A stretch of 64,000 bases of DNA from the NCBI GenBank assembly GCA_932521025.1, contig OW051470.1, positions 2,032,501 to 2,096,500 of the forward strand, in the 5' to 3' direction. The stretch is from Oscheius onirici. Taxonomy: Eukaryota; Nematoda; Chromadorea; Rhabditida; Rhabditidae. The position numbers and the translations under genes were made by a program. The notes beneath the pieces were generated by a model, which was given only the letters and a program-made list of their open reading frames with translations, had not been told where the DNA came from and did not search any database. Below are positions 25,019-36,675 of the stretch, in pieces (position 1 is the first letter of the stretch; every line of letters begins with the position of its first letter).

Positions 25019-25557
25019 ATCAAAAACAGGGATAAACGTCGCCAGTTAGAGATCAAGGGAAACGAAATGGTTTTTTCTTGCAACGAGAAATCGAACATTT
25101 TGCTCTCCTCGAAGGGAGAACTTTGCAAAATTTCCCCCAACCTCTAGTCTCCTAGGGTCGGAATTTCTGATTACCTCAAACTAGGTGAAGTTTATCACGA
25201 AAATACAGCGTCTTCCGCGAGACGTCATGCACGAGATGTGTCGAGACCATACGGGTGCGACTCGGGAGAGCATAAAAACAGAAGGACCATTGATTGTCTT
25301 ACATGAAGACGACAAGCGAGCAGCGTGATCGAGTGAGCGACCAGAGATTTTGGAAATGCCAAAGTCCTGAAAATAGTTTGAGCTCACAAAAATTGCAACA
25401 AGACCGTCGAAATGTACAGTCAGATTCCATTTTGAGCCAGTCATAAAACTGTTTTTCAGCCATGTCATCCTGTTGCAATAGGAACAGTCAGACCGTGTTT
25501 GTACTTGTGATTTCCCTTATAAACCCAGCTTTTTAACAGAGTGACAAGCTTCAAACA

Positions 25558-25805
25558 ATGCTTGCTGTTCTTCTTCTTCTCTTCGTCTTTTCAATGGCCC
25601 TAGCCGATGAGAGGGCAGCCTGTTCAGAAAAAGAATGTATCTGTGCCGGAGGTGAATGTTCTCCCACATGTTGTATCGGTGCTGTCGAAAACAAATCTGA
25701 TCAGGTAGGGGAAGAAGAAACTAAATTTAGATGAAATTTCAGAAAAAGTCTTACTGTTGTGTTTGTCCTGACTTTGGTTGTCATTCTTCGTGCTGTCACA
25801 AGTGA
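25558..25805 (+). CDS. Short secreted Cys-rich peptide gene
   Basis: Two exons (25558-25704 and 25743-25805, 38-nt intron) encode 69 aa. A signal peptide (MLAVLLLLFVFSMALA) is followed by about 50 residues with twelve Cys: CSEKECICAGGECSPTCC, a charged spacer, then YCCVCPDFGCHSSCCHK and stop. A TATA-like CTTATAAACC lies about 40 nt upstream and AATAAA directly after the stop. The last exon has a diverged relative at 48404-48459. Function unknown. Confidence 0.7.
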
Positions 25806-25875
25806 ATAAAATTGTTTGGACTTTCATTTTGAACGAGACTTGACTTATATATTATGAACACGCTTTTCTCTACTA

Positions 25876-26418
25876 GATGAAGCTTATGATGTAGTCGCCA
25901 ATCCATGTGAAAATATCGGCCAAATTTCGCATGTTTTTCTGCTGGATGTTCATTCTCTTCTCCTCTTCATGATGACGATTTGGCCGGCCTCTGCTCGTCT
26001 CGCCAGCTTGATGTTCGACACTTTTCATCTCTTCCTGTTGTTACTCGATCGGTATCTTGAGACCTTCGGAAATGGCGTCTTTGTTCCGTTGATTCTGTTG
26101 CACAAGGAGGTAAATCTTGGAATGATCCCCACGAATTTCCTTCTTCAGTCTGTCACTCGACTCTTTGACCTCATTGAACTGTCTCAGAATATTCTCGGCA
26201 TTGTCTCTGTACTCTTGAGTCGTCTTTTTCTTCAGAGATATCCTTCTCTTCAAGTCGAGTTTCCTCACCAGCAGATCCTCGCTCGACATTCAGCGGATGT
26301 CAATGGCGTGTCAGTTTTGTCTCCCGACTTGGGGGTTCCATCCACCTTCGGTAGCGATTTCTCTTCGTCCGACGGCGGCAAAGCGTCCTTCTTGGGAATG
26401 TTTGACGAATTCAATTGA
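25876..26418 (-). pseudogene. Disrupted coiled-coil protein gene
   Basis: The minus strand reads a Lys/Ser/Pro-rich segment (NIPKKDALPPSDEEKSLPK). A frame change near 26290 follows, then a long helical segment (DLLVRKLDLKRRISLKKK, AENILRQFNEVKESSDRL) to an in-frame TAA at 26041-26043. The same frame continues for about 50 codons (EEKRMNIQQKNMRNLADIF). One frameshift and one stop within otherwise coding-like sequence suggest a pseudogene. Heptad-like composition, family not identified. Confidence 0.5.
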
Positions 26419-26495
26419 GACATTGAGAACACTCGAAACCGACTAAATTCATTGAGATCACAAAATTGACTAGATCTATGCCCGCAGTAAAAGTA

Positions 26496-28702
26496 CTAGC
26501 AGTCCAGTACATTCTTTGACTTGCTATCCTGAGGAGCCTTGACAATTTCCAAGGGAACCATTCGATTGTAGTAGACAAGCATGAGGATCAGAGCAATTGT
26601 CAAGGTGACGATTTGGGTGACGATAACCCAAATGTAGCCAGTGTGCTGGTATAGGAAACTGAAAGGATACTAATATTTTTCAGTGAAACATACGTGGCAA
26701 AGATGGGAGCAATGAACTGGCTGACACTTCCGCCGAAAGAGTACATTCCTTGAAGCATGCCCTGAGGACGGGGACCGAGAATTTCAGAGTAGAGAGAAGC
26801 CGAAGGGGATCCGATGAAGGGAAAGGCCATTCCGAACAGGACCACAAATGAGAACAAGTAGATGAAGAAGGGAATTCTTGTCGTGGTGGCACACCAAACG
26901 TATTCAGCTTCACAGCCTCCGACCTCAACAGAAGTCATTCCTTCGGGAATGTATTCGAGGGGACCCTCGTAGAAAGGCCACGGGAAGTTCAGAACGTGGT
27001 AGACGAGGAACAGAGCCAGACCGAAGATGACCTGCTTTCTCTTGTCACTAAACGAGTTCAGTTGGATGTGAGAGTAAAAGATGACTCACATTTGACCGAT
27101 TCTGGTGTATCCGATGAGAATGTTGATGGAGACGGAGACAATACAAGTGACCGAGGAAATGACTCCGTTGTAGAGAATTGAAGTCGAGTCGTTCCAACCA
27201 TAAAGGGCAGTGGAAAGGGGAGCGGAAATGCTAAATTTTGTCGTCTTCCGGTCAATTTTTGCTACTTACACTTCAATATTTGTGGAGATCATACAGGAGA
27301 CGACCCACAACCAGACGCAGATCAAGGCTGGCGGAGCGTCGAATTTCGGAATCGTGACCTTGTTGGCTGAAAATTTTCTAATTTTTAGATGTCAGTCCAG
27401 GTTCTATCCCGCCTTTTGCTAAAACTTACCATCTTGTTCCTTGACGTCAATGATTCCAGCGTATTCTTCTTCCATGAACATGACGACGAAAACGCAGGAA
27501 AGAATAGCCAAGATGGTCATAAAGTAAGCAGGAAGAGTGTACATGTCCATTACCAGACCCATGAAGACCCATCCTTTCCCAACCGGGGTGAAGATGGCCT
27601 GGATTACAGGGCCGGCAGACAAACCCAGAACCCATCCAGCTGTTCCGTAGGCAATGGCAGAGAGACGATCTTTTGGGATGGCGGCGGTTGCACAATAGGC
27701 ACGGAGGACAGAAGAGCAGCCAGTGCCAAAGCCGGTTATGAGGCGAGCACCGATCATGAACCATTTGACGTTGCTGCTGACCAAGGGAAGCAAGCCGTAG
27801 AGGAGTTGGCCTGGAATTTCGAGGGTAGGTCAGAATTAATGGAATTGAATAGTCTACTAGACATGTGCGCTTGGACCGGCTGGGAAAAAATTGCCTTTAG
27901 TGCTGCGGGCAAAAGAAATTTAGCACGCTTTTTTCTGGGGTTTTTTGTGTTTCCCCAGTAATTGTGAACAAATACCGACTAGCACAGAAAAAAGTTAAGC
28001 AAAAAAAAGACAAACTCGCAAAGAAAATTGAAGTTTTGTGCGAAAAACACGAATTTTGTCGATTTTTTCGCGAATTTCGCCTTATTTTTCGTTTTTCTTT
28101 GCGGATTTGCCTTTTTTGGCTTACCTTTTTTTCTGTGCTGGTCGGTATTTGTTCACAATGACTGGGGAAACACAAAAAAAAGCAGAAAAAAGCCGTGCTG
28201 AATTTCTTTTGCCCGCCCCACTGAACGCGATTTTTTCCCAGCCGGTCCAAGCGCACATTTCTAGTCTCTACTCACCAAGAGCAGAGAAGGCTAGTCCAGT
28301 GACCACTGGCCAAGTGACACTCTTTCCTCCCTTCTCCAGCAGCTTCTCATTCCAGTATCCGAAGAGAGGATTGGCGATGGAGCAGCCAATGCAAGCCGAA
28401 GCCACAACCCAGCCGACAAAGTGCATAGATGCTGAACTGTCTAGACTGGAGAGATAGGGCCAGAGACTCATGTAGTAGACTGAACTGCTTCTTTAAAAAT
28501 GTATGACTCTCATGACTCACTGCTAATCTGAATGGCGACGGTGAACTGAAGACAGATGCAGATCCAAATGGAGCGCCATGGGGTATTGTGCTCACATTTT
28601 TCAAGAATTTCTTCCTCGCTGAAATGAACAGATTTATCAACGTTTCTTTGTCTGAACTTACAGTGTGCCGATGGAAGCAATCGAGGGTCTGATTTGTCTC
28701 AT
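26496..28702 (-). CDS. MFSD8/CLN7-like major facilitator transporter
   Basis: Homologue of the lysosomal MFS protein CLN7/MFSD8. Eight exons join in phase: 28662-28702, 28521-28618, 28276-28479, 27430-27810, 27270-27366, 27090-27230, 26694-27047 and 26496-26658 (1479 nt, 492 aa). Diagnostic blocks are MSLWPYLSSLD with FVGWVVASACIGCSIANP (TM1-2), RLITGFGTGCSSVLRAYC (TM4 region), LGLSAGPVIQAIFTPVG, DMYTLPAYF and LYSEILGPRPQGMLQG near the C-terminus, all matching the MFSD8 pattern. The protein starts with short MRQIRPSIASIG and ends KNVLDC. Length is close to human MFSD8 (518 aa). Intron 3 is enlarged by a foldback element. Confidence 0.85.
27848..28266. repeat. Foldback element inside the MFSD8-like gene
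   Basis: Left arm: ATGTGCGCTTGGACCGGCTG, then GGGCAAAAGAAATT, TTTTTTGTGTTTCCCCAG and TTGTGAACAAATACCGAC. The same series recurs inverted at the right end. The arms are about 180 nt with a short A/T-rich loop. The whole element lies within intron 3 and accounts for almost all of its length. Confidence 0.75.
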
Positions 28703-31600
28703 TTTGGTCGGCAGTCAGACAGCGATTAACTGATGTCAGTCCTGCCCCGTCCTCGCTCTTTATAGACAAACCGAATGCGGAGTGCCCAATTCGAAAGTCA
28801 ACGCTGTAAGCCGATTCCAGACCATCGGGTACTGTTGGACCCGAACCAGCGATTTCAGTGGTGATGCGGACAGCAATCACCTTCCGTTATGGAAATGTGT
28901 ACTCCGCACATTTGGTGGTCTGTTTTTCTGGACAAGATTTGATTCTGTTCCTCTCCTCCGCACATTCTGCAAATTCCAGTCAACATGGCGAGAAATGCAA
29001 AAAGCAAAAACTGTCTCGAATTCTGAATGGCTGTAAAGAAATTTCATCGCCTGACGAATCAGCAATGAGGAATGGTTGAGAATATTTTAAGGTGCAGTGG
29101 ATTCGTTAGATGTAGCTGATGGGATCATTCTTAACCTTCCAGGTGCAATCGGCTTTTGATCGATCTCACAGAAGATCATCAGATCATCATTCGATCTGAC
29201 AGATCATGCCTCTCGACAAAATTTAACCTCTTCTTCGACGCGGAGATAACTGTGCCAGTTTCAGGTACGCTAATATTTTGAATTTTTACAGTAATCCTAG
29301 TCTATGCCCATGATAAAATTCCCTCTAAAATTTCTATTATTTTAGCCTGAATCTTTCGATTGTTTGATCCACGCTTTTGCCGATTCCCGTCTGCAACAAA
29401 CTTTTGTGAGTTTTGTCTATCTGGGCTATGATTTGTCGGTAAAAGAAGGAGACTTTTGTTGCTAATCAGTCCAAAAAAAGCTTTTCTTAGCCCAGATTTC
29501 TGTCTAGCAAAAAACACTCAAACTTGACTGTGTTTTATGTTCTGCCTTTTAACTGAACAAGGCCTTATCGCGACTTATCACAACCCACTGATACCAAGGG
29601 CGCCAATTGCAACTGTATAGACGTAGGTTGGCTAGAAATACAGAAAATGTATAGACACTCTTCAAAGTATTTCTGATCCCTAATTGCATGTCTTCGAGGT
29701 CATGCAAAGCATACACAGTTTGTAGCACCGGCCTTTCTGTTTAATTGGCTCGACTCGACCTCTGCTTGGTTTTCTGATCATGAATACAAAATTTGCATCT
29801 AGAAACTCAATGCTGAATCAAGTTTCTTTTGTATTTTGGCCCAGTTCCTGATCATCCAATCAGTTTAAAGCCCTACTTGTTACCTGCCGTTTCTTGGATA
29901 GGCGAAAACTGCCTTTCTCCCGACTTTTTGTAGCTGTCCATATTTTCAACTCGTTTTATGCTATGGAGTCACAAACGCTTCTTCAAAACGACTTCGAGTG
30001 AACTTGAAAATTTGTTTGACTCTACGTTACTCGGCACACCTAATTTTCTAACTTCATTCTCGGAGAAAGTTGTCTTCAAATGATTGTGACCGAAATGCGA
30101 CACAATTCTTCTCGACGAACTTAGTATCACTGCCCTTTTCTTTGACTTAATCTCCGCTTGTTTCATTGCTTCCCCCGAATTCTAATCGCGAACGAAATCG
30201 GGAAAAATGAAACTTTTCGTCTCTTCTTTAATCTACGACAATTAAAGAAAGATAGAAGGAACTGACTAGAGTCAAAGCCAGCAAAGATCACGAGATAAGG
30301 AGCCGTCCGTTTCTGTCGTAAGGGCACCAAACACGTGTCTTGGAATCTTGTTTACTTCTTCTGTGATATCTGTAAAAGAAGCTAGTCTCTACTGACGGTA
30401 CCGTAACCATAAACCTTTGCACTTTTCCAGTAATTATCTTTTCTAGAACCTTCTTCTGCTTCAGTGTGATCAAATCATACATCCAACACTCAAAAGTATA
30501 CTCACTTAATCGAGCTTCAGAACTTTTGAAACGTCACAGTTGACGTCCAGCTATATTTCCGACGTTATCTTCGGATTTACACTTATCCTAGGTGTAAAAT
30601 GTGACGCTGAATACAGCTATAAAATGAAAAAAAGGAGCATTCTCGCCAATTTTTGTACGAAGGGGCCGTAACTATTACCGGAAATTTAGGCTACGTTTTC
30701 TGACTTTCAAATTCTAAATTTAATACTTTTCGGAAATCTACGACATAGACACCAACTGGTGCGGAGGTTATAAAGTCAGCATCACTGACTTTGACTTGCA
30801 AATGAGGGTCCAGTTTTGTGTTTTTTTTGCAACTACTGCAAAGTACTGAATTAAGGCAAATAGTCGTTATTTGTTCTCAGTGTCTGTTCGAGACAGCATC
30901 TCACCTTGTCCAGCGTCTTTAGCGAATAAGAGTTTGCCGGGTGTTGATTCCACAAAATTGATCATCTAAACAGGCCTACTTCAGTTTACGGTTGTCGAAC
31001 TGCTTGGTGGGTCGTTGGAACTGTTTTGCACTTTTAAAAAGCATCGTATTTTAATATTTGTCCACATGATTGAAGCTTCTTTTTCCCACTATATTTTGGT
31101 CACTCTATGAATAGCTTTCTCATTTCTCTAATTGTAAGTACCTTTCCATTTTTTTAACATACCACTGAATATCCTACCTATACAACTTGCTAGAGGCGTC
31201 TGAAACACCTGTCAAGATTCATCCGTGGATAAACTTGACAAAATTTTGTAGGAACTTTGTAAAGATTACTCTTAACAATCGCATAAATTCTAGTTAGAGT
31301 CAATTAGAAAAACTTTAAAAACAAGGTTTATGCTCAAAGGCAACGCAGGTCAAGTCGTTCCGAAGGATTTTTTGAGCTAATTTGATTTACCTAACAAGAA
31401 GTGCCCCTTCAACGACTGGTAAATAATCAACTTATTTTGAAATCATAAGTTGTCCTGCTTTTTCAAATACGGTTTGAAAGTTTGATCTGTTCCTTCTTAA
31501 AAGGTAAATATTTTATTCTGACGGTCTTTATTTTTACCAGTGCTTACCAAAAACCAGCTTACTTCCTATTTGGCTTACTTTTCGGATAGTCCCTAAAGTT
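28703..31600. other. Non-genic interval
   Basis: No open frame with coding character, tRNA or recognisable element. The sequence is A/T-rich and contains scattered AGATCATCAGATCATC-type short repeats near 29165-29200. Confidence 0.5.
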
Positions 31601-31603
31601 TGT

Positions 31604-31795
31604 TCAAAAAAGAACGCAACAGTAACCCATAAATATTTCGCTTCGAGAACCACAAACCCTTGAAGTTCGCCAATTCACCGTTGAGAAAATCAAGAAATCG
31701 GTTTGAATTGTTGCAGTTTACCCTGAAAATCAGGTTTGTGGTTGTCGAAGCGAAATATTTATGGGTTACTGTTGCGTTCTTTTTTTTTGAACAGA
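31604..31795. repeat. MITE family B, copy 1
   Basis: The terminal repeat AAAGAACGCAACAGTAACCC, extended by ATAAATATTTCGCTTCGAGA, is present inverted at both ends. The core CCGTTGAGAAAATCAAGAAA is shared with the copy at 57488-57684. Size about 190 nt, non-coding. Confidence 0.8.
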
Positions 31796-32559
31796 CTTTA
31801 GATCTTTTAAACGTTTCCCTTTTAATGTTTTCTCTTTGATTCAAATCGAAGAATCAAAGTAGCAATCAAATGATCCATCCTTTGATTCCATCCCCCGATT
31901 TTTCGCTCCAAGGTTCGCGATATCTTTGACGCAATTCAGGTTCACATATTTCCGCCATTTGTCCGCTCTTGTCAAGTAGGGTGTAAGATCAGCACCAGAT
32001 CTTTACTTGCGATTAAGAGTAGGTTTTTAGAAGCCAACACGGAAGTGTTTCAAGCCCTGTTGATTGTAAGACCCATAACTGTGACCCTATCACACCCCTT
32101 CCTGGTTCGGTGTTTGCTTCTTTCCTTATCTTTTTGATTACATTTCGGCAGTCGTTGCAGGGAAAAAAGTAGGAAAAATTACTACTGATCAATCCTAAAC
32201 ATATGTCATTTTTAATTAAGTTAAAGAAGAATTTCGATATTTCTAGAGCTTGCAGATTAGAGAGTTGGCTTTCCTGTAGCAGTTATCCAAGTAGTTTTGT
32301 TCCATTTTGGGTTACTGTAACAGTTACAGTTCTCCAATTCCTAAACCCGATAAGTTGGTGAGCAGCGAGCTCTGTCTCACAAAAAGTTGTTGCGTAACGT
32401 GATCCGTATTGACGTGGCACGGTGGGGCACGCTTTTCCTTGAAAATCTTTTCATTTTTAGTACAAAATGACAGTTTATTATTTTCAGAAAACTACCTTGA
32501 TCGATCGACCGAATATCTAGCAATCTAATTCTTTATATAAATCTACACTGACGATATCA

Positions 32560-34485
32560 ATGCACTTGGCAAAGCAGAAATTCCATAAGAGAACAAAACG
32601 GAAACTTCGACCTAACCAGCTGTGTGTGATCTGTGGAGATGAGGCTACTGGCTACCATTATGAGGTGAGAACTGTATGGTTTGTTCCAAAAAAAGAGAGC
32701 TAGCTAGACCATAACCCATTTAATTCGCTGCGAGACCGGAATAACAACAGAAAACTTAGCTGAGTATCCTATGATTCCATGTTATAAGGGTCTCACGCGG
32801 AAATAAATGGGTTACGGTCGAGCTCTCTTTTTTTTGAACAAACCATAACTGAGAACTTTATTTTTATATTGTTTCAACGTTATAAATTGTGAACTTTTGT
32901 CAAGTTCATTTAGGATAATTCTTGACACGTTTTCGGAGATTGAAAGTACAAGACTAGATTTGACAAGTAAAAGGTGATAGCAGCTGAAACATGCAGTAAA
33001 CATTTTTAAGGAGTGTTAGCGGAAAGTCTGGAAACTTTTTCAAAACACGTTTTGCAACATGCTTTCAGGCGTAGAATTGGAGATTCTAGATATTCTTTTG
33101 CGAAGTCTCACAATCTATCTCCTTGTTCTTACAGTTCTTGTTCTTGTTAATTCTTGTTAGGTTCATCTTGTCCCATAAATTCTATCCCTTTCTCCTACCA
33201 CAATGTTCTCCTAACTGTTTTATCCCAGAACTGACTAATTGTTTTTGAGTTTTTCAACAAAACTTTTCCAAAACAACTAAACAAAAATTTTCATCGGATC
33301 TTTACAAATCTCCCCTTATTATTGTCAATTAGAGCTTGAGACAGACACAGACTTGGGAGCAATTTAAAAAAGGAGGCTCCCGATATAAATATATTACAGG
33401 TCCCTTCATGCAATGGTTGTGGCAGTTTCTTCAGAAGAACCCTAGCAAGTAAGCGAGTCTATCAATGCAGGAAGGATGGAGATTGTATGCTGGACAAAGG
33501 TGCTTCCTATTTTTTTTTATTTTATCACCTTCTTTTTCAAAGGATACCATCTTTTCCAGATCTCCGCGTCTCTTGTCGTGCCTGCCGCTTCAAGCTCTGT
33601 CTGGAACGCGGAATGAATCCTCGATGTTCTTCTTTCGAGCTCGACTTTGATCACGGTCTCGGGCTCAGAGACACTTCCCCCACTTCAACCTCTCAAGAAT
33701 CACCAGCTCCTGTTCCGACGAAAATTGAGGAAGAATGCGCCTCAATTCTGTCTAAACTTCTTCTTCTAGAAGATTCCCTCGACTGTCTCAGAAATTTGAC
33801 AAGTCAAAGTCCGAAGATTCTTCTGGATATCCTGACCAGACCTTGTGCCCTCCAGGCAGGAATGGTCCCGCCACAACAAGGCGTGAGGGATCTCGAAGTA
33901 GAAATTTATACGCTTCTGGAATATTCGAAAGCGTTCAGCTGGTTTCGAAATTTCAATTTTTCGGACAAGACGAGTTATTTGTGCAAGAGAACGCCGGCTG
34001 TCCTGGCTCTGAGGCTAGCCTACCACTTGGCGCAACTGCCAAAATGGCAAAGGATTGGGTGAGTAAGAGAGACATTCCTTTAAAGTTTTCTCAGTCTTTC
34101 TCTAGAAGCCATCATCGAGTCGATTGAGTTTCTTCAAGTGGACAGGGCGGCCATGTGTCTGATGAGTGCTGTCCTTCTGACACAAACCAACGATCTTCTG
34201 ATGACTGAAGAGGCCAAAAAAGAACTGGTCCTGGAGAATACTTCTTACTCTTACTGTTTATCTGTTTACTTGTTCAAAAAGTGAGTCAGTCATAACAGCG
34301 ACAGTGACAAATCTAGATACGGTTCCTCTGGAGCTGACCAAATTGCTCAGCACTATCTCCTCCTCGGAACCTGTGTCCATCTTGGTCTCAATCTTCGCCG
34401 CTTTCTACAAAAAACCCAATCACCTAATAGTCTCTCCCATCAGATCCTGGACTTTAGTTCCGAGGAAAAATGCATTATTCACTGA
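32560..34485 (+). CDS. Nuclear hormone receptor (nematode supplementary family) 1
   Basis: Ligand-dependent transcription factor family greatly expanded in nematodes. Five exons join in phase: 32560-32664, 33400-33499, 33560-34058, 34095-34280 and 34317-34485 (352 aa). Zinc finger 1 is CVICGDEATGYHYE...CNGC, with P-box CNGCGSFFRR; Gly replaces the usual Lys after the second Cys pair. Zinc finger 2 is CRKDGDCMLDKDLRVSCRAC, then RFKLCLERGM. The rest is a diverged ligand-binding domain. The phase of intron 3 requires the acceptor ending at 34094, not the later one at 34106. Intron 1 hosts a foldback repeat. Specific orthology cannot be assigned. Confidence 0.8.
32683..32850. repeat. Foldback element in intron 1 of the NHR gene
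   Basis: The left end (AAAAAAAGAGAGCT, ACCATAACCCATTTAATTCG) is mirrored at the right end (AAATGGGTTACGGTCGAGCT, CTCTTTTTTTTGAACAAACC). Total about 165 nt. Confidence 0.65.
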
Positions 34486-35160
34486 TCTCATAAAGTCATT
34501 TCCTCCCGTTCTTTGTTTATCACAGCCAGAAAAACGCAATAAATGGTCAATGATCTGAGAGAAAATTAAGCGCAGCCAATAACATTTGACCTGACCTTTA
34601 TGGGAGTAAAGGACAGAAATAGAAACAAGCTTTAGTTTCGTCTTTTGGACACTCTTTTCGTCTTTTGGAACTCGGAACATTTTGATTTCGTTGCTGATGT
34701 GATTCTTGTAACTTTCGGATTGGAATTTTGTTTCATTCGACAGACGTTTTGAGCTAAAACCACGCTGTACTCGCCCACTCGCGTAAAAAAAACCACGCCC
34801 ACTCGCAGTTGCAATGAAACTATTGAAATTGCAATGAAAATCCACGCGTAGGTTTTGCGAGGGAGAGGGAAAGCTCCCAAGATCGTTCTCATTTGATTAG
34901 GTGGAGCTCAAACTTCGTGGGAAAGCTGTGAACTGAAATCGAGTTACTTTTACCTTTTTTGAGATCACCCGAACAAGATCACGTTTGCAATTCAATTTCT
35001 CTTGATAAGTTCGCGAAAAATTGTGATCTCGGTACCCAATTTGGCGCAAATAGTTCGCTGTAAATGTGGGGTACAATTATATTTTTCTACCTATACGCGC
35101 TAGTTCTCACTTTTTTTCACTATTTTTTCTCCCCATTTTTTTCAACTCAATCTTTAAGAA
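34486..35160. other. Intergenic region between NHR 1 and the 7TM receptor
   Basis: No gene supported. The overlapping minus-strand frames at 34420-34892 have no motif. Contains two GTGGGCG-type motifs near 34760-34800 that may be promoter elements, but this is only suggestive. Confidence 0.4.
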
Positions 35161-36624
35161 ATGGACAGCGAGACAGAAGAAGTTCCTGTGGCTCATACGT
35201 GGGTTAGAATTTCTGGTGGAATTTCTTATACTTTTCTGTCAGCAACTGGGATCATTCTGAACTGTCTTCTGGCTACTGTGCTTTACAAGGTAAGAGACTC
35301 TGTCTCTCAGTCTCTCTACTTTATAATCTTCAGGGCCGCAAATCCTTCCGAAAGAACGCCTTCTTCACAATCACATGGCAGATTTTGGCTTTTGACCTAA
35401 TGAACCATACTGTAGCCTTCTTCATAGCCATACCTTTAACCTTCGTCGGCTACAATGTATGTTCACTTTTACTTAAAAAATTAGCAACCTTTTCAGTTCT
35501 ATGGAAACTCCCTGTTCTACTTAATCATCTGTGCCTTCGAAACTTTCAGCTATACCGGAACTCTTGTTCTCAGTTTTGTGATGACAATGAACCGAGTAAC
35601 GGTGTTCATTCTGCCATCGACTAACCAGTTTTTATTCCACAAACATCTTTACGCGGTTATAATTTTCGCATGGCTACTTGACACTGTTTTTGTGACCGTC
35701 TGGAATGCCTTTGGATGCTTCAAGAATTTTAACACAGCCGGTTTTTATTACGAACATTACTGTCCGGCTGACAAGCTTGTTGGAGAGGCAATTCACAAGG
35801 TATAGTTTTGATTTAAAGTAAGCGAAGAACATTTAGATGTTTGTGAGCACGACCACCTGGCTGCCGGTAATTATGTTTGCGACCTATATCGTTATGCTGA
35901 TTTTCATCAAGTTTAAATTCGATTTTGTAATAAGTGATGGCAAGATTGTGAGGAAACAGCAAGCGAATCAGACAAGTCAGAGAACTGGGTCGAATATGAA
36001 GATGGAGTTTCAACTTTTGGCTCAGGTAGGATACAGAATGGTAGACGAAGAAAAAGTTCATTTTTGTGGATACATTTTTTATGATATCTAATCAAATAAA
36101 TTAAACTTTTTGCTTAACTCTTAAGTCTTTATTTGAAAGATTCCTCTCAAAGTCAAGTCTGTGAGTTCAACAAGAGTCCTAGTTTTGACAGCAGCAGTAT
36201 GACAGGGACAGACTGACACAAACCCATTGACCGGGAACAAAAATTGACAAAGAAATGCTAACAAGAAGAAAACACGGCAATAATAAAACGAGGATCTTCT
36301 AATTATAGTCAGGAACCGGTTCTTCACCACGCATAAATGTATTTTCAGGCCTTCCTGATCTGCGGCTTCCTCGAAGTCGAGAGCATCGTCTTCAACGTCA
36401 TTCCTCAAGTTCACGTCGAAGGTCAATGGGTCTACTTGATCAACTTTATCGGCAGCTGTACAAGTCTCCTCTTGAGTTGTATTCATCCACTCATTTTGTT
36501 CACTTTCAACACCGAGATCCGAGGCCGACTCTTCAATCTCTTCGGCTCGACAAAGGTCGTCGGATTCGGAACCAGTGCGACTTCTACAGCATCAGGTCAA
36601 GAACTTAGACGAGGGACTGTTTAA
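35161..36624 (+). CDS. Serpentine 7TM chemoreceptor (Srx-like)
   Basis: Five exons in phase (35161-35289, 35334-35456, 35497-35799, 35837-36025, 36349-36624) encode 339 aa with about seven hydrophobic helices. Examples are WVRISGGISYTFLSATGIIL, FAWLLDTVFVTVW and SCTSLLLSCIHPLILF. After helix 3 comes MNRVTVFILPS, similar to the NRxxxxxxP pattern of the nematode srx family. The C-terminus is short and basic. Such receptors act in chemosensory neuron cilia. The family is recognised by pattern only; srw or srt cannot be fully excluded. Confidence 0.7.
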
Positions 36625-36675
36625 ACTCTTCTTTTCATAAAATATGTGTGATTCATTATCTGCATTTACAACAAG

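Noticed and set aside
27897..28256. 119-codon Phe/Lys-rich ORF in the MFSD8 intron
   Set aside because: Lies entirely in the foldback element and has a mirrored ORF on the other strand.
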